A stretch of 64,000 nt of DNA, from assembly GCF_004209755.1 (NCBI RefSeq), contig NZ_CP035913.1, positions 1,178,001 through 1,242,000 of the forward strand, written 5' to 3'. This document shows positions 9,601 to 17,892 of this stretch, one piece after another. Made by a program: the position numbers and the translations under genes. A model generated the notes under the pieces. That model was given only the letters and a program-made list of their open reading frames with translations, searched no databases and had not been told where the DNA came from. Each line of letters begins with the position of its first letter. Positions within the stretch are counted from its first letter, which is position 1. The DNA comes from Pseudoduganella lutea. GTDB lineage: Bacteria > Pseudomonadota > Gammaproteobacteria > Burkholderiales > Burkholderiaceae_D.

Positions 9601-9873
9601 CCCTTTGTGGCCAACGAGCTGGTTCGCCAGCGTGTTGCCCGTCAGCGTGCCAGCCTTCGCTCCGTTGTAAGACAGATTTTCGACGTTGTTCGGTAGCGTG
9701 TAGCGGTCCAGCGAAGTCGCCACGCCATCGGTCCCCTCGCCGGCCGCCTCGAGCACTTTCACGTTGGCGGCGTGCACGTGGTACCAGTCATTCCCCCGGC
9801 CGCCGACCAACACGGTCCCCGGCTTTTCGGCTCGCAGGCTGTTATCGCCGTCATGTCCCCAGATTGTTGCCAT
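6667..9873 (-). CDS. Large RTX calcium-binding protein (1068 aa)
   Basis: Built almost entirely of haemolysin-type GGxGxDxL nonapeptides, with dense blocks at residues 80-280 and near the C-terminus. Between them are several longer units with a (L/T)xNIxxxxGxxxDDxLTG pattern. Such repeats bind calcium and fold into beta-rolls after secretion. There is no Sec signal peptide; RTX proteins normally leave by a type I system using a C-terminal signal. No ABC exporter or membrane-fusion protein is in the window. The last 70 or so residues resemble the C-terminus of the neighbouring 1569-residue RTX protein. The ATG at 9873 follows AAAAGGG. It meets the amidase gene tail-to-tail with a 21-bp gap. 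Adhesin, S-layer or matrix roles are all possible. Confidence 0.85.
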   Translation of the reverse strand: MATIWGHDGDNSLRAEKPGTVLVGGRGNDWYHVHAANVKVLEAAGEGTDGVATSLDRYTLPNNVENLSYNGAKAGTLTGNTLANQLVGHKGNDRLDGGVGDDSLWGYGGNDTLLGGDGRDYVQGGEGNDSLNGGNGDDSVQGDEGNDRLDGGADDDSLWGEEGNDTLLGGEGNDGLVGNVGNDSLNGGNGNDTVQGDEGDDRQDGGGGDDSMWGEEGNDTLHGGEGNDGLVGNVGNDSLDGGNGNDSLWSGEGDDLLLGGAGDDRIVANGGSATVRGGAGEDRLLLVEPLGNYGRERTGETGLRLTSKVTGAVIDMLDVEHLWFDSTWHTFADLTSDLPSQWGDTLYSGGTGDTLAGGQGNDTYVVRHPGTIITEAANGGNDTVKADRDYTLGDGVENLVLLGTGTLRGDGNALNNKLTGNAAANILDGGAGKDTMTGGAGSDRYVVDDKSDVVIEKAGDAGTDQVISMLAAYTLGADVENLTAGRDSNFTGNGNAGANRVSGLTGNDKLSGNGGSDTLSGGAGNDTLLGGAGHDEFIGGAGNDFFDGGANDGYLDYADYRSARGAVTVSLATGKAADDEGGTDTLTNIHGVLGSAFDDVLTGASGTGTEYFDAGGGSDTIDGGAIRGWDYNMAGYGTESAAVAVDLGQGLGVTATGTDVLLNINQVVGSWYDDSITGSDGPRPEWLEGNAGSDTLDGAGAFDYVTYINTSRTGVTVDLGAGTATDADGDTDTLRNIEGIVGTRYDDVLTGSDNRGRDIEIFYGAAGDDTIDGGLGWDAVDYAGHASTGVVVDLAAGTAQDGAGGTDTLVGIEFARGTAFNDSLTGGATDDILAGRGGNDILDGGIGNDIADYRYAGGAVTASLATGKASDGDRGTDTLRNIETIFGSAFDDRLVGDARANALLGEGGNDTLDGGAGDDWLEGVAGNDKLSGGAGNDTLAGGGGADALAGGAGADTFHLDLDKADTIADFATGIDRIVIDAAAGNIGNGDNVIDDGELVIVTANAKALTAAGAATLFVVDDGKASAVFAYRPLDADGIASATELTLVATLTGVKATEAGDFAFGSFGG

Positions 9874-9999
9874 CGCTACCCTTTTGTTGATTTTTGAGAA
9901 TGCTCAAATGGTAACAAAAGAATTAACAGTAAGCATCAAATAATGTCGCAACCAGCGTTTTACGGCGAGCCGGAATGGTTGGGAATCGCCGCGCAGCGC

Positions 10000-10036
10000 A
10001 AAAAAAAGCCGCCCGGCTTGCGCGGGGCGGCTTTTC
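10000..10036 (-). terminator. Rho-independent terminator of the 1569-residue RTX gene
   Basis: An 11-bp stem (AAAAGCCGCCC pairing with GGGCGGCTTTT) with a 10-base loop lies 17 bases past the stop at 10053. Read on the minus strand it is followed by eight Ts. It separates the two RTX genes into different transcripts. The AT-rich stretch 9874-9990 then serves as the upstream region of the smaller RTX gene. Confidence 0.8.
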
Positions 10037-10052
10037 GGAAGGGACAGGACGC

Positions 10053-13000
10053 TTATGCCATGAACAGGTCGAAGTCGACCAGCGACGCATCCTGCACGCC
10101 AGTCAGCGTGGCGATCTGCGTCAGTTCGTTGGATGCCACGACGGCATCGCTGCCGCCCGATACGAACTTGAACACTGCCGTCGATTGGCCGTCGTCGATC
10201 GCGAACAGGGCGATGTCGCCCTTGGCATAGGCCTGGGTCGCGCTGCCGATCGCCTCCGCGACGGCTTTCGTCGTCAGCGCGCCGGCGTCGTTGTCGAACA
10301 CCACCATGCCGGCGTCGGCGGAAAAGCCGCCCGTCGATGCCCATTGCACGACGCCGTCACCGGCGAGCGTCACGCCTGTGACGTCGAACGATACAGTGTC
10401 GCTGCCGGCCGTGAAATCGACGACGGTGTCCAGCGAACCGAGATCCAGGCGGAACTCGTCGTTGCCGGCGCCGCCCGTCAGCGCATCCTTGCCCGCGCCA
10501 CCCACCAGCGTGTCGCTGCCCGCGTCGCCGGAGAGACGGTCGTTGCCGCGGCCGCCGGTGATCAGGTTGTCTCCGCCATTGCCGGTACCGGTGAAGGCCG
10601 CGGTGCCGGTGAAGACCAGATTTTCGACATGGTCCGCCAGCTTCCAGGATGTCAACGACGTCCGCACGGTATCGCTGCCTTCGCCGGCCAGTTCGGTCAC
10701 CTTGTCCGACTTGCTGTCGACGATATATTCGTCGTCGCCGGCACCGCCCGTCATCGCGTCGTTGCCGGCACCGCCGTTGAGCAGGTCGTTGCCGGTACCG
10801 CCATCGAGCTTGTCGTTGCCCGAGCCGCCCAGCAGGCTGTCATCGCCGTCCAGGCCGGACAGCGTGTTGGCTGCGGCATTGCCTGTCAGCGCATTGGCTT
10901 CGCCGTTGCCCGTCACGTTCAGCGCCGCCTTAGACGTCACGGTCGCGTTCTCGACGTTTTCCACGAGCACATAAGGCGTACCGGCCGTGGTGATCGCGAT
11001 CTGCAGCGTGTCATTGCCGCCGTCGGCGGCTTCCATCACCACGTCGCCCGTGTTGTCGACGACATAGGTATCGTCGCCACCCAGGCCCGTCAGCGTGTCG
11101 GCGCCCGCCTTGCCATCGAGCTTGTCAACGCCGTTGGTACCGGTCAGTTCGTCGGCCCAGGAGCTTGCCTGCGTCGATACCGTCAACGCGTCGAACGCCA
11201 CGGTGCTGTTGGCAAACGTGAAGTTTTCGATACTGCGCGCAATGACTTTCAGCTTGCCGCTGGTCAGCTCCAGGTCGGTGGCCGTCGTGCGCTTGATGGT
11301 CCAGTCCTCGCGGTTCCCCTCCAGTATCGCCATGTCGCTGCCCGCGCCGCCATCGAGCGTATCGGCGCCACCATTGGCACGGAGTACATCGTCGCCATCG
11401 CCACCGGCCAGGCTGTCGGCGCCGGTGCCGCCGGTCAGCGTGTCGTTGCCCGCCAGCCCGGTCAGCTTGCCGCCGCCATTGCCATTGGTGATCTCGTTGG
11501 CTTCGGCATTGCCGGTGAGCGCCGCCTTGGCCTTGCCCGTGTACAGCAGGTTTTCCACGTTTGCCGCCAGCGTCAGCGTACCGGTGGCGCTGGAGCTCAC
11601 CGTGTCGCGGCCGTTGCCGGCCAGTTCGATGACCTTGTCGCCAACCACATCGACGATATAGGTGTCGTCGCCCGCACCACCGTCGAGCTTGTCCGACCCC
11701 TTGCCGCCGTCCAGCGTGTCGTTGCCGGTGCCGCTGGTGAGCGTGTCGGCCTTGGCCGTGCCGGTCAGGTGCTGGCCGACGGGCGCTGCGCTGACCGTCA
11801 ATTCCGCCAGCGTGACGGGTGCACCGTCGGCAAAGACGAAGCGCTCGACATTGTTTGCCTGGATGACTGTGCCGTCCAGGCCGGTCAGCGTGAGTGCCGC
11901 ACCCACGCTGACCGGGGTGTAGTTGCCGATCGCGCCAGCCAGGTACAGGGTATCGGTGCCCGTTCCGCCGTCCACGAACGCCGGGCCGGTGCCGACGTAC
12001 AGCGCGTCATCGCCGGTGCCGCCAATCAGCGTGTCCTGGCCGCCATTGCCGCGCAGCGTATCGTTGCCGTCGCCGCCGTACAGCGCATCGTTGCCGCTGT
12101 CACCCGCGAGCGCATTGTTCAGCGCATTGCCGTGGCCCTGGCGACCGATGCCACCGGTGATCACCAGGTTTTCCACGTTGGCGGCCAGCGTCACGTCGAC
12201 GCGGGCGATCACGGTATCGATGCCGCCATTGGATTCCTCGACGATCACGATCCCGTCGTTTGCCACGATATAGGTGTCGTGGCCCTGGCCACCGGCCAGC
12301 GTGTCATTGCCGCCGCCGCCGTCGATCGTGTCGTTACCGGCGCCGCCGCTGATCGCCTGGCTGGTTTCATCCGCGCCCAGGTCGGCGAAGTAGCCGGCGT
12401 TGTCGCTGCCCGCCGTGCCTTCGAGCGTGCCCAGCACGACCAGTGTGACGATCTTGCTGGCCGAGCTGACCTGGCCCAGCGCATCCGTCGCGATGGCGCT
12501 GAAACGGTGCTCGCCGGCCTTCAGGCCAGCCAGTTCCACGCTCCATTTGCCACCCGCGTCGATAGTGACCGCCGCCACCTCCTCGCCGGCGTCATACAGC
12601 GTGACCGAGGCGCCCGCGTCGCCGGTGCCGGTCACCAGCAGGTCGCCGGTACTGAACTTGCCTTCGTCGATCACGGGCGCATCGGCGTCAGCGGCTTCGC
12701 CGGCAGCGGAAAATGCCATCGTGGCAGCACTGGCCGCCTCGGTGGCGCTGCCGGCGGCCTGTACGGTGAATTGCGGGGCGGAGGGCGGCTGGCCGGTGCT
12801 GCTCGACGCAACGAACTCGGCGGCACCGTCGACATCGGTCATCTGTTGCCAGACCCGGCTGACGCCGTCCGCCGTGGTGGTCCAGCTGACGACCAGGCGG
12901 CCGTCGGCCGCTTCGGCCACGGTGGGCGCGGTCACCTTGCCGGTCACCGCGACCTGGTTGACCTGCCAGGCGGCGCTGAGGGCACTGCCCTTGGCGTCGT

Positions 13001-14762
13001 AGTGGCGGCCCATGACCATCGTGGTGCCGTCGGTTGCGACGCTGTCCCAGACAACGATGAAACCGCCATCGCGCAAACCGGTTACAGTGGCTTCGTGCTG
13101 GTAGCCGTTGCTGGCCACCGTGATCGGGGTACCGACGGGCTTGCCGGCCGCGTCGAAACGCTGCACCATCACGGCATCGTCCGCAGTGGCCGCCATGCCG
13201 TCATCCTGGATCCAGGTGACGACCGTACCGGCCACGACCGTTGCTTCGGCACCGTACAGCGTGGCGATGCCGACGCTGCTGACGACACCCGTCGAGGCCA
13301 GTTTCACTTCGGCCCCGATCGCCTCGCCGTCCCAGCGGAACTGCTGCACCAGCACGCCATGGCTGCTGCCATTCGTCGACTGCCAGGCCACCATGTAGCC
13401 GTTGTCCTGCTCGGCAATCGCGGCGCCCGCCTGGTTGCCGGCCACCGTGGTATTCACGATGACGTCGGCCTGGGCCTCGCCATCCCAGCCGAAGCGGGCA
13501 ACGCGCACATCGGTCGTGCCGTCGGCACCGGCCGCGTGCCACGTCACGGCGAAGCCGCCGTCGACGGTGGCCGTGACGGCCGGCGCCAGCTGGTCGCCGG
13601 CGCGGCCCAGTACCACCTCGGTACCGTTCATGCTGCCATCGGCATTGAAGCGTTGCAGCGCGACGTCCCACCCATTGGCAGTGGCGCTCTGGTAGACGGC
13701 CACCCAGCCGCCGTCGTACAGCGCGGCGACAACCGGTGCCACCTGGTTGCCCGCGCTGGCGGTGTTGATCTGATTGACGGTGCCCAGCGGCGTGCCGCTG
13801 GCGTCGAACTGGCGGAAGTACACGCCGCTGCCGTCGGCATCGCTGCCCTGCCAGGCGATCACGTAGGAGCCGTTGGCCAGCCCGGTGACGGATTGCGCCT
13901 GCGCATCGGCCGCCACGAGGCGGTCGATGCCGGCCAGGTCCACCGTCGCGTCGGAAAATCGCAGGTGCCGAATACCGATCAGCGTGTCGATGCCGTCTTC
14001 GCCGGCACGCAGGTCGGTCACCGTGACCTGGCCATTGGGCTGGGTCACGACCGCATAGTCGCTTTGCTTGCCGCTGAACACAGCCGTGTCGTCACCCATG
14101 CCGCCAAGCAGCGTGTCGTTGCCGCCACCGCCGCGCAGCACGTCGTTGCCGCTGCTGCCGTCGAGCACGTTGCGGCCGCCGTCGCCGGTCAGCGTGTCTG
14201 CGAAGGCGCCGCCTTCCAGGTTTTCGATATTGCGCAGGACATCGGAAACGCCCGCCGTGCTCGCACTGGCTGTCAGCAGACTGGCAGTCACGCTGCCTGC
14301 CACGTCGGCATAGCTGGCCGTGTCGCTGCCGAGGCCGCCATCGAGCGTATCGCTGCCGCCACCGCCGGTCAGCACGTTGTCGGCGGCGCTGCCGACGATG
14401 CTGTCAGCGAATGCCGAACCGCGCACGCGTTCGATCGAGACCAGCATATCGGTTTCCACGAGATCGCCGCTCAGGATGGGCATGTCGACCGTCAGCACGG
14501 CAGTGCCCGCAGCCAGGTTGACATTGAGCGCACCGGGTGCGGCGCCGTAGTCGACGAGGTCGTTACCGGTGCCGCCGTCGAGCACGTCCTTGCCATCGGA
14601 CCCGTGGAGCGTGTCGTCGCCTTCGTAGCCCGAGACCGAATCGTCGCCGGTATCGCCTGTCCAGCCGAAGCCGCCAGCGAAAACATCACCGGAATCCGTA
14701 CCGTCCTGTACATCGTTGCCAAAACTGCCGAACACGAAAGGAGCGCCTGCCTTGAGCGTCAT
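10053..14762 (-). CDS. Giant RTX calcium-binding protein with repeat and Ig-like domains (1569 aa)
   Basis: Residues 1-280 hold RTX nonapeptides mixed with NIExxxGxxFADxLTG units. Residues 281-660 hold repeats of about 48 residues (G-Y/F-V-V-x-W ... D-G ... V-x-x-Q-x-F-D ... G), which look like propeller or beta-sandwich units. An Ig-like domain (GTGDAGASVTLYDAG ... DALGQVS) follows near residue 750. The remainder is RTX GGxGxD repeats alternating with VENLxxTG units. The C-terminus (residues 1490-1569) resembles that of the adjacent RTX protein and probably carries the type I secretion signal. There is no Sec signal peptide. The size and domain mix suggest a secreted adhesin or biofilm-matrix protein. 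Its start at 14762 is the first in-frame ATG of the repeat frame. Confidence 0.85.
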   Translation of the reverse strand: MTLKAGAPFVFGSFGNDVQDGTDSGDVFAGGFGWTGDTGDDSVSGYEGDDTLHGSDGKDVLDGGTGNDLVDYGAAPGALNVNLAAGTAVLTVDMPILSGDLVETDMLVSIERVRGSAFADSIVGSAADNVLTGGGGSDTLDGGLGSDTASYADVAGSVTASLLTASASTAGVSDVLRNIENLEGGAFADTLTGDGGRNVLDGSSGNDVLRGGGGNDTLLGGMGDDTAVFSGKQSDYAVVTQPNGQVTVTDLRAGEDGIDTLIGIRHLRFSDATVDLAGIDRLVAADAQAQSVTGLANGSYVIAWQGSDADGSGVYFRQFDASGTPLGTVNQINTASAGNQVAPVVAALYDGGWVAVYQSATANGWDVALQRFNADGSMNGTEVVLGRAGDQLAPAVTATVDGGFAVTWHAAGADGTTDVRVARFGWDGEAQADVIVNTTVAGNQAGAAIAEQDNGYMVAWQSTNGSSHGVLVQQFRWDGEAIGAEVKLASTGVVSSVGIATLYGAEATVVAGTVVTWIQDDGMAATADDAVMVQRFDAAGKPVGTPITVASNGYQHEATVTGLRDGGFIVVWDSVATDGTTMVMGRHYDAKGSALSAAWQVNQVAVTGKVTAPTVAEAADGRLVVSWTTTADGVSRVWQQMTDVDGAAEFVASSSTGQPPSAPQFTVQAAGSATEAASAATMAFSAAGEAADADAPVIDEGKFSTGDLLVTGTGDAGASVTLYDAGEEVAAVTIDAGGKWSVELAGLKAGEHRFSAIATDALGQVSSASKIVTLVVLGTLEGTAGSDNAGYFADLGADETSQAISGGAGNDTIDGGGGNDTLAGGQGHDTYIVANDGIVIVEESNGGIDTVIARVDVTLAANVENLVITGGIGRQGHGNALNNALAGDSGNDALYGGDGNDTLRGNGGQDTLIGGTGDDALYVGTGPAFVDGGTGTDTLYLAGAIGNYTPVSVGAALTLTGLDGTVIQANNVERFVFADGAPVTLAELTVSAAPVGQHLTGTAKADTLTSGTGNDTLDGGKGSDKLDGGAGDDTYIVDVVGDKVIELAGNGRDTVSSSATGTLTLAANVENLLYTGKAKAALTGNAEANEITNGNGGGKLTGLAGNDTLTGGTGADSLAGGDGDDVLRANGGADTLDGGAGSDMAILEGNREDWTIKRTTATDLELTSGKLKVIARSIENFTFANSTVAFDALTVSTQASSWADELTGTNGVDKLDGKAGADTLTGLGGDDTYVVDNTGDVVMEAADGGNDTLQIAITTAGTPYVLVENVENATVTSKAALNVTGNGEANALTGNAAANTLSGLDGDDSLLGGSGNDKLDGGTGNDLLNGGAGNDAMTGGAGDDEYIVDSKSDKVTELAGEGSDTVRTSLTSWKLADHVENLVFTGTAAFTGTGNGGDNLITGGRGNDRLSGDAGSDTLVGGAGKDALTGGAGNDEFRLDLGSLDTVVDFTAGSDTVSFDVTGVTLAGDGVVQWASTGGFSADAGMVVFDNDAGALTTKAVAEAIGSATQAYAKGDIALFAIDDGQSTAVFKFVSGGSDAVVASNELTQIATLTGVQDASLVDFDLFMA

Positions 14763-14930
14763 ATATGCACCTGAGAAATTAATTTTCCACAGGGCAATTT
14801 ACCACGGACAACAAAGAAGTGCATCAACTCGATTGCTAGTGCTGAGCTACCGCAAAGAAGTGTGTTGCCCTAAGGATACAAGGCATTGAATAAGTTACTT
14901 TCCCGTCAAGTTCTTGGCAATTCTGCCATC

Positions 14931-15446
14931 TCAGGTATCGATCTGCTTGTCTTCGGCTTGTGCTTCCTGCATGGCCTGTGGCTCGAGGTGTTCGGCGCCG
15001 ATGTTGAGCCGGATGAAGATAGCCCATGCCACCAGCAACCCGGCGGCACACAGCCCGATCACGCCGGCGTGGGGCAGCAGTTCCGGATGCCCGTGCAGCG
15101 ACTGGAATGCCGAGACCAGGCATTCGATCGACAGCGAGACGACCACCACGACCAGGAAGCGCGACAGGAAGCGCCGTACCCGCGTCGGCGTGCTGATACT
15201 GGCTTCGCGCTGGACCTCCTCCTCCAGCACGGTCTGGCCCAGTTCGAACGACGCGACAGCGATCGTCAACAGACCGACGCATTCCAGCACGCGCACGAAG
15301 CGGGGCGGCGTCTCGGCTTCGATGACGGCGGTCAGTGCATGCCAAAGTTCCCAGCCAGCCATGCCCATCAGGGCGACACCGCATAGCAGGAAGATCACCG
15401 CGATAACGATGTAGCCGGCACCGAACAGTTTTTGCAGAAGTTTCAT
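14931..15446 (-). CDS. Conserved inner-membrane protein, four predicted helices
   Basis: 171 residues. Hydrophobic helices are visible at about residues 9-32, 55-72, 92-110 and 125-145, with a short charged C-terminal tail rich in Glu/Gln. Basic residues between helices 2 and 3 (TRVRRFLSRF) suggest a cytoplasmic loop. No catalytic motif is seen and the family was not recognised. It is divergent from the cystine symporter gene at 15563, with 116 bp between the two starts, and runs toward the RTX gene, from which it is separated by a 168-bp gap. Confidence 0.7.
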   Translation of the reverse strand: MKLLQKLFGAGYIVIAVIFLLCGVALMGMAGWELWHALTAVIEAETPPRFVRVLECVGLLTIAVASFELGQTVLEEEVQREASISTPTRVRRFLSRFLVVVVVSLSIECLVSAFQSLHGHPELLPHAGVIGLCAAGLLVAWAIFIRLNIGAEHLEPQAMQEAQAEDKQIDT

Positions 15447-15562
15447 TGCGCGCTAACGAATAAGGATATGCAGCAATATTCGCATGCCCTTCGCTCGACA
15501 GTCGCACGCGAGCCCAGGCGCAGCGGTAAAATCACTACAGCAATAAATTACCCAGGATCACC

Positions 15563-16993
15563 ATGACACTTCCCGTTCTGCTCAATCTCGCCGCCGCCCT
15601 GCTCCTGCTGGCATTCCTGTACAGCCAGCAGCGCCGGCATGCCACGTTCACCGTGCGCGTCTTCACGGCGCTCGGCCTTGGCGTGGTGTTCGGTGCGGCA
15701 CTCCAGGCGCTGCATGGCGCGGATAGCGCCATCATCAAGACCACGGGCGAATACCTGGACATCCTCGGCACCGGTTATGTGAAGCTGCTGCAGATGATCG
15801 TGATGCCGCTGATCATGGTATCGATCGTGGCGGCGATCCTGAAACTGCGCGACGCAAAATCGCTGGGCAAGATCAGTGCGCTGACGATCGGCACGCTGAT
15901 GGCCACCACCGCCGTTGCCGCGGCGATCGGCATCCTGATGGCCAAGCTGTTCGGGCTGTCCGCGGCGGGTCTCACGTCGAGCGCGGCCGAGGTGGCGCGC
16001 GGGGCCTACCTGGAGGGCCGGCTGGCCGACGCACAGGCGATCTCGTTGCCGAACATGATCCTGTCGTTCATCCCGGCCAACCCGTTCCTCGACATGACGG
16101 GCGGTCGCAAGACGTCGACGATCGCCGTCGTCATTTTCGCCGTGTTCGTGGGCATTGCCGCGATCGGCATTGCGGACAAGAAGCCCGAACTGTTCGTCTC
16201 GTTCGACCATGCGGTGAAGGTGGCACACGCGATCGTGATGCGGATCGTGACCCTGGTGCTGCGCCTGACGCCCTACGGCATCTTCGCGCTGATGGCGCAG
16301 GTGGTCGCCACGTCGAGCTATGCCGACATCCTGGACCTGATCGGCTTCGTCGCCGCTTCCTACTGCGCACTGCTGCTGATGTTCTGCGTGCACCTGGCGA
16401 TCGTGGCCGGCGCCGGGCTCAATCCCTTGCGCTTCGCGAAGAAGATCCTGCCGGTGCTGACGTTCGCCTTCACGTCGCGCAGCAGCGCCGGCGCGATCCC
16501 CATGAACGTGCAGACGCAGGTGCAGCGCCTGGGCACGCCGGAAGGCATCGCCAATTTTTCCGCATCGTTCGGCGCCACGATCGGCCAGAATGGCTGCGCC
16601 GGCATCTACCCCGCCATGCTGGCGGTCATGATCGCCCCCACCGTCGGCATCGATCCGTTCACCGTCTCGTTCCTGCTGCCGCTGCTGGCCGTGGTGACGA
16701 TCGGTTCGGTCGGCGTGGCCGGCGTGGGCGGTGGCGCCACGTTTGCCGCGCTGATCGTGCTTTCCTCGATGAACCTTCCGGTGGCGCTGGCGGGCCTGCT
16801 GATCTCGATCGAACCGCTGATCGACATGGGCCGCACGGCGCTGAACGTTTCCGGCGCGATCACGGCCGGCACCCTGACCTCGCGCGTGATGGGCGAGACC
16901 GACGTCGCCATCTTCGAACGCAAGGACGATGACGACTACGAGGCCGATGCCGACACCGACGTCGATATCGAATCGAAAACCACCCCCGCCTGA
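15563..16993 (+). CDS. tcyP: L-cystine / dicarboxylate-type symporter (TcyP family)
   Basis: 476 residues of the dicarboxylate/amino acid:cation symporter family. The C-terminal half carries its substrate and cation-site signatures: TFAFTSRSSAGAIPMN, ASFGATIGQNGCAGIYPAM, GVAGVGGGATFAAL and EPLIDMGRTALNVSG. These closely match the E. coli cystine transporter TcyP (YdjN) from memory rather than glutamate or C4-dicarboxylate carriers. The protein is an integral inner-membrane carrier with about eight helices and two re-entrant hairpins. The C-terminal tail is unusually acidic (a run rich in Asp and Glu). The gene stands alone, with CCAGGA before the ATG. Confidence 0.88.
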   Translation: MTLPVLLNLAAALLLLAFLYSQQRRHATFTVRVFTALGLGVVFGAALQALHGADSAIIKTTGEYLDILGTGYVKLLQMIVMPLIMVSIVAAILKLRDAKSLGKISALTIGTLMATTAVAAAIGILMAKLFGLSAAGLTSSAAEVARGAYLEGRLADAQAISLPNMILSFIPANPFLDMTGGRKTSTIAVVIFAVFVGIAAIGIADKKPELFVSFDHAVKVAHAIVMRIVTLVLRLTPYGIFALMAQVVATSSYADILDLIGFVAASYCALLLMFCVHLAIVAGAGLNPLRFAKKILPVLTFAFTSRSSAGAIPMNVQTQVQRLGTPEGIANFSASFGATIGQNGCAGIYPAMLAVMIAPTVGIDPFTVSFLLPLLAVVTIGSVGVAGVGGGATFAALIVLSSMNLPVALAGLLISIEPLIDMGRTALNVSGAITAGTLTSRVMGETDVAIFERKDDDDYEADADTDVDIESKTTPA

Positions 16994-17113
16994 CAGCGCA
17001 CCGCGGGCGCGGCGCGCCTGCCGGACGGCCGCGCGCGGTTGGGCCGCCATCTTGCGCCACGGTTTTGTGGTTTCGTCTAGTATTCGCAAACCGAATTACC
17101 AAGACGGACGGCG

Positions 17114-17878
17114 ATGGAACAAAAATGGCCTCAGCAGATCTACATCGTGCGGCACGGGCAAAGTGCCGGCAATGTCGCGCGTGAAGCGGCCGAGGCCGCG
17201 TCGCAGTTTCTGATCGATATCGCCGAGCGGGACATGGACGTGCCTTTGTCCGAGCTCGGCGAGCGCCAGGCTGCCGCGCTGGGCCAGTGGTTCGGCGCGC
17301 TGCCGCCCGAACAGCGGCCGAACGTCGTGCTGTATTCCCCTTATGTCCGGGCACGGGAGACGGCGCTGGCCGTCGTGGATTGCCTCGATCGCGAAGAGTT
17401 GCTGGCGGTCGTGACGGACGAGCGGCTGCGCGAAAAGGAATTCGGCATTGTCGACCGCCTGACGCCGCTGGGCATCGCCGACAAGTTCCCCGAACTGCAT
17501 GAGCAGCGCCGCCACGTGGGCAAGTTCTATTTCCGGCCGCCCGGCGGCGAAAGCTGGTGCGACGTGATCCTGCGCCTGCGCAGCGTGCTCGACATGATCA
17601 CCCGCGAATACCGCGGCGAGCGCGTGCTGATCGTGGGGCACCAGGTGATCGTCAACTGTTTCCGATACCTGTTCGAGCGCATGGACGAGAGTGCGATCCT
17701 GGCCATCGACCGCATGGCCGACGTGCCGAATTGCAGCGTCACCTCCTACCGTTTCGATCCCGACGCCGGCAAGCGGGGCAAGCTCGTGCTCGATCTGGAA
17801 AACTTCGTTGCGCCGCTGACGTCGACCGGCACCCCGGTCACGAAAAGCAAGGACCAGCCGGCCGCGCCGAAAGCCTGA
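17114..17878 (+). CDS. Histidine phosphatase superfamily protein
   Basis: 254 residues. The phosphohistidine nucleophile is in IVRHGQSAGN near the N-terminus. The second Arg lies in SPYVRARETA, and the acidic and His residues of the active site are in RLREKEFG and LIVGHQVIVN. This is the phosphoglycerate mutase/SixA-like fold, acting on a small phosphorylated substrate that cannot be specified. The C-terminal 40 residues are extra. Its TGA (17876-17878) abuts the NAD(P)H-hydrate dehydratase gene, so the two are probably co-transcribed. Confidence 0.85.
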   Translation: MEQKWPQQIYIVRHGQSAGNVAREAAEAASQFLIDIAERDMDVPLSELGERQAAALGQWFGALPPEQRPNVVLYSPYVRARETALAVVDCLDREELLAVVTDERLREKEFGIVDRLTPLGIADKFPELHEQRRHVGKFYFRPPGGESWCDVILRLRSVLDMITREYRGERVLIVGHQVIVNCFRYLFERMDESAILAIDRMADVPNCSVTSYRFDPDAGKRGKLVLDLENFVAPLTSTGTPVTKSKDQPAAPKA

Positions 17879-17892
17879 TGACAGGAACATCC

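Noticed and set aside
7000-9696. Plus-strand open frames opposite the 1068-residue RTX gene
   Set aside because: Same shadow effect; repeats are the reverse complement of the RTX nonapeptides.
6900-14700. Short repeats that could suggest a CRISPR array or satellite DNA
   Set aside because: Repeats are in frame, degenerate and encode the RTX motif; there are no constant repeats with unique spacers.
9975-14774. 1599-residue plus-strand open frame opposite the giant RTX gene
   Set aside because: It is a shadow of the RTX repeats caused by GC-rich codon bias; its Val/Ala/Gly/Arg repeats mirror GGxGxD codons and it has no ribosome site.
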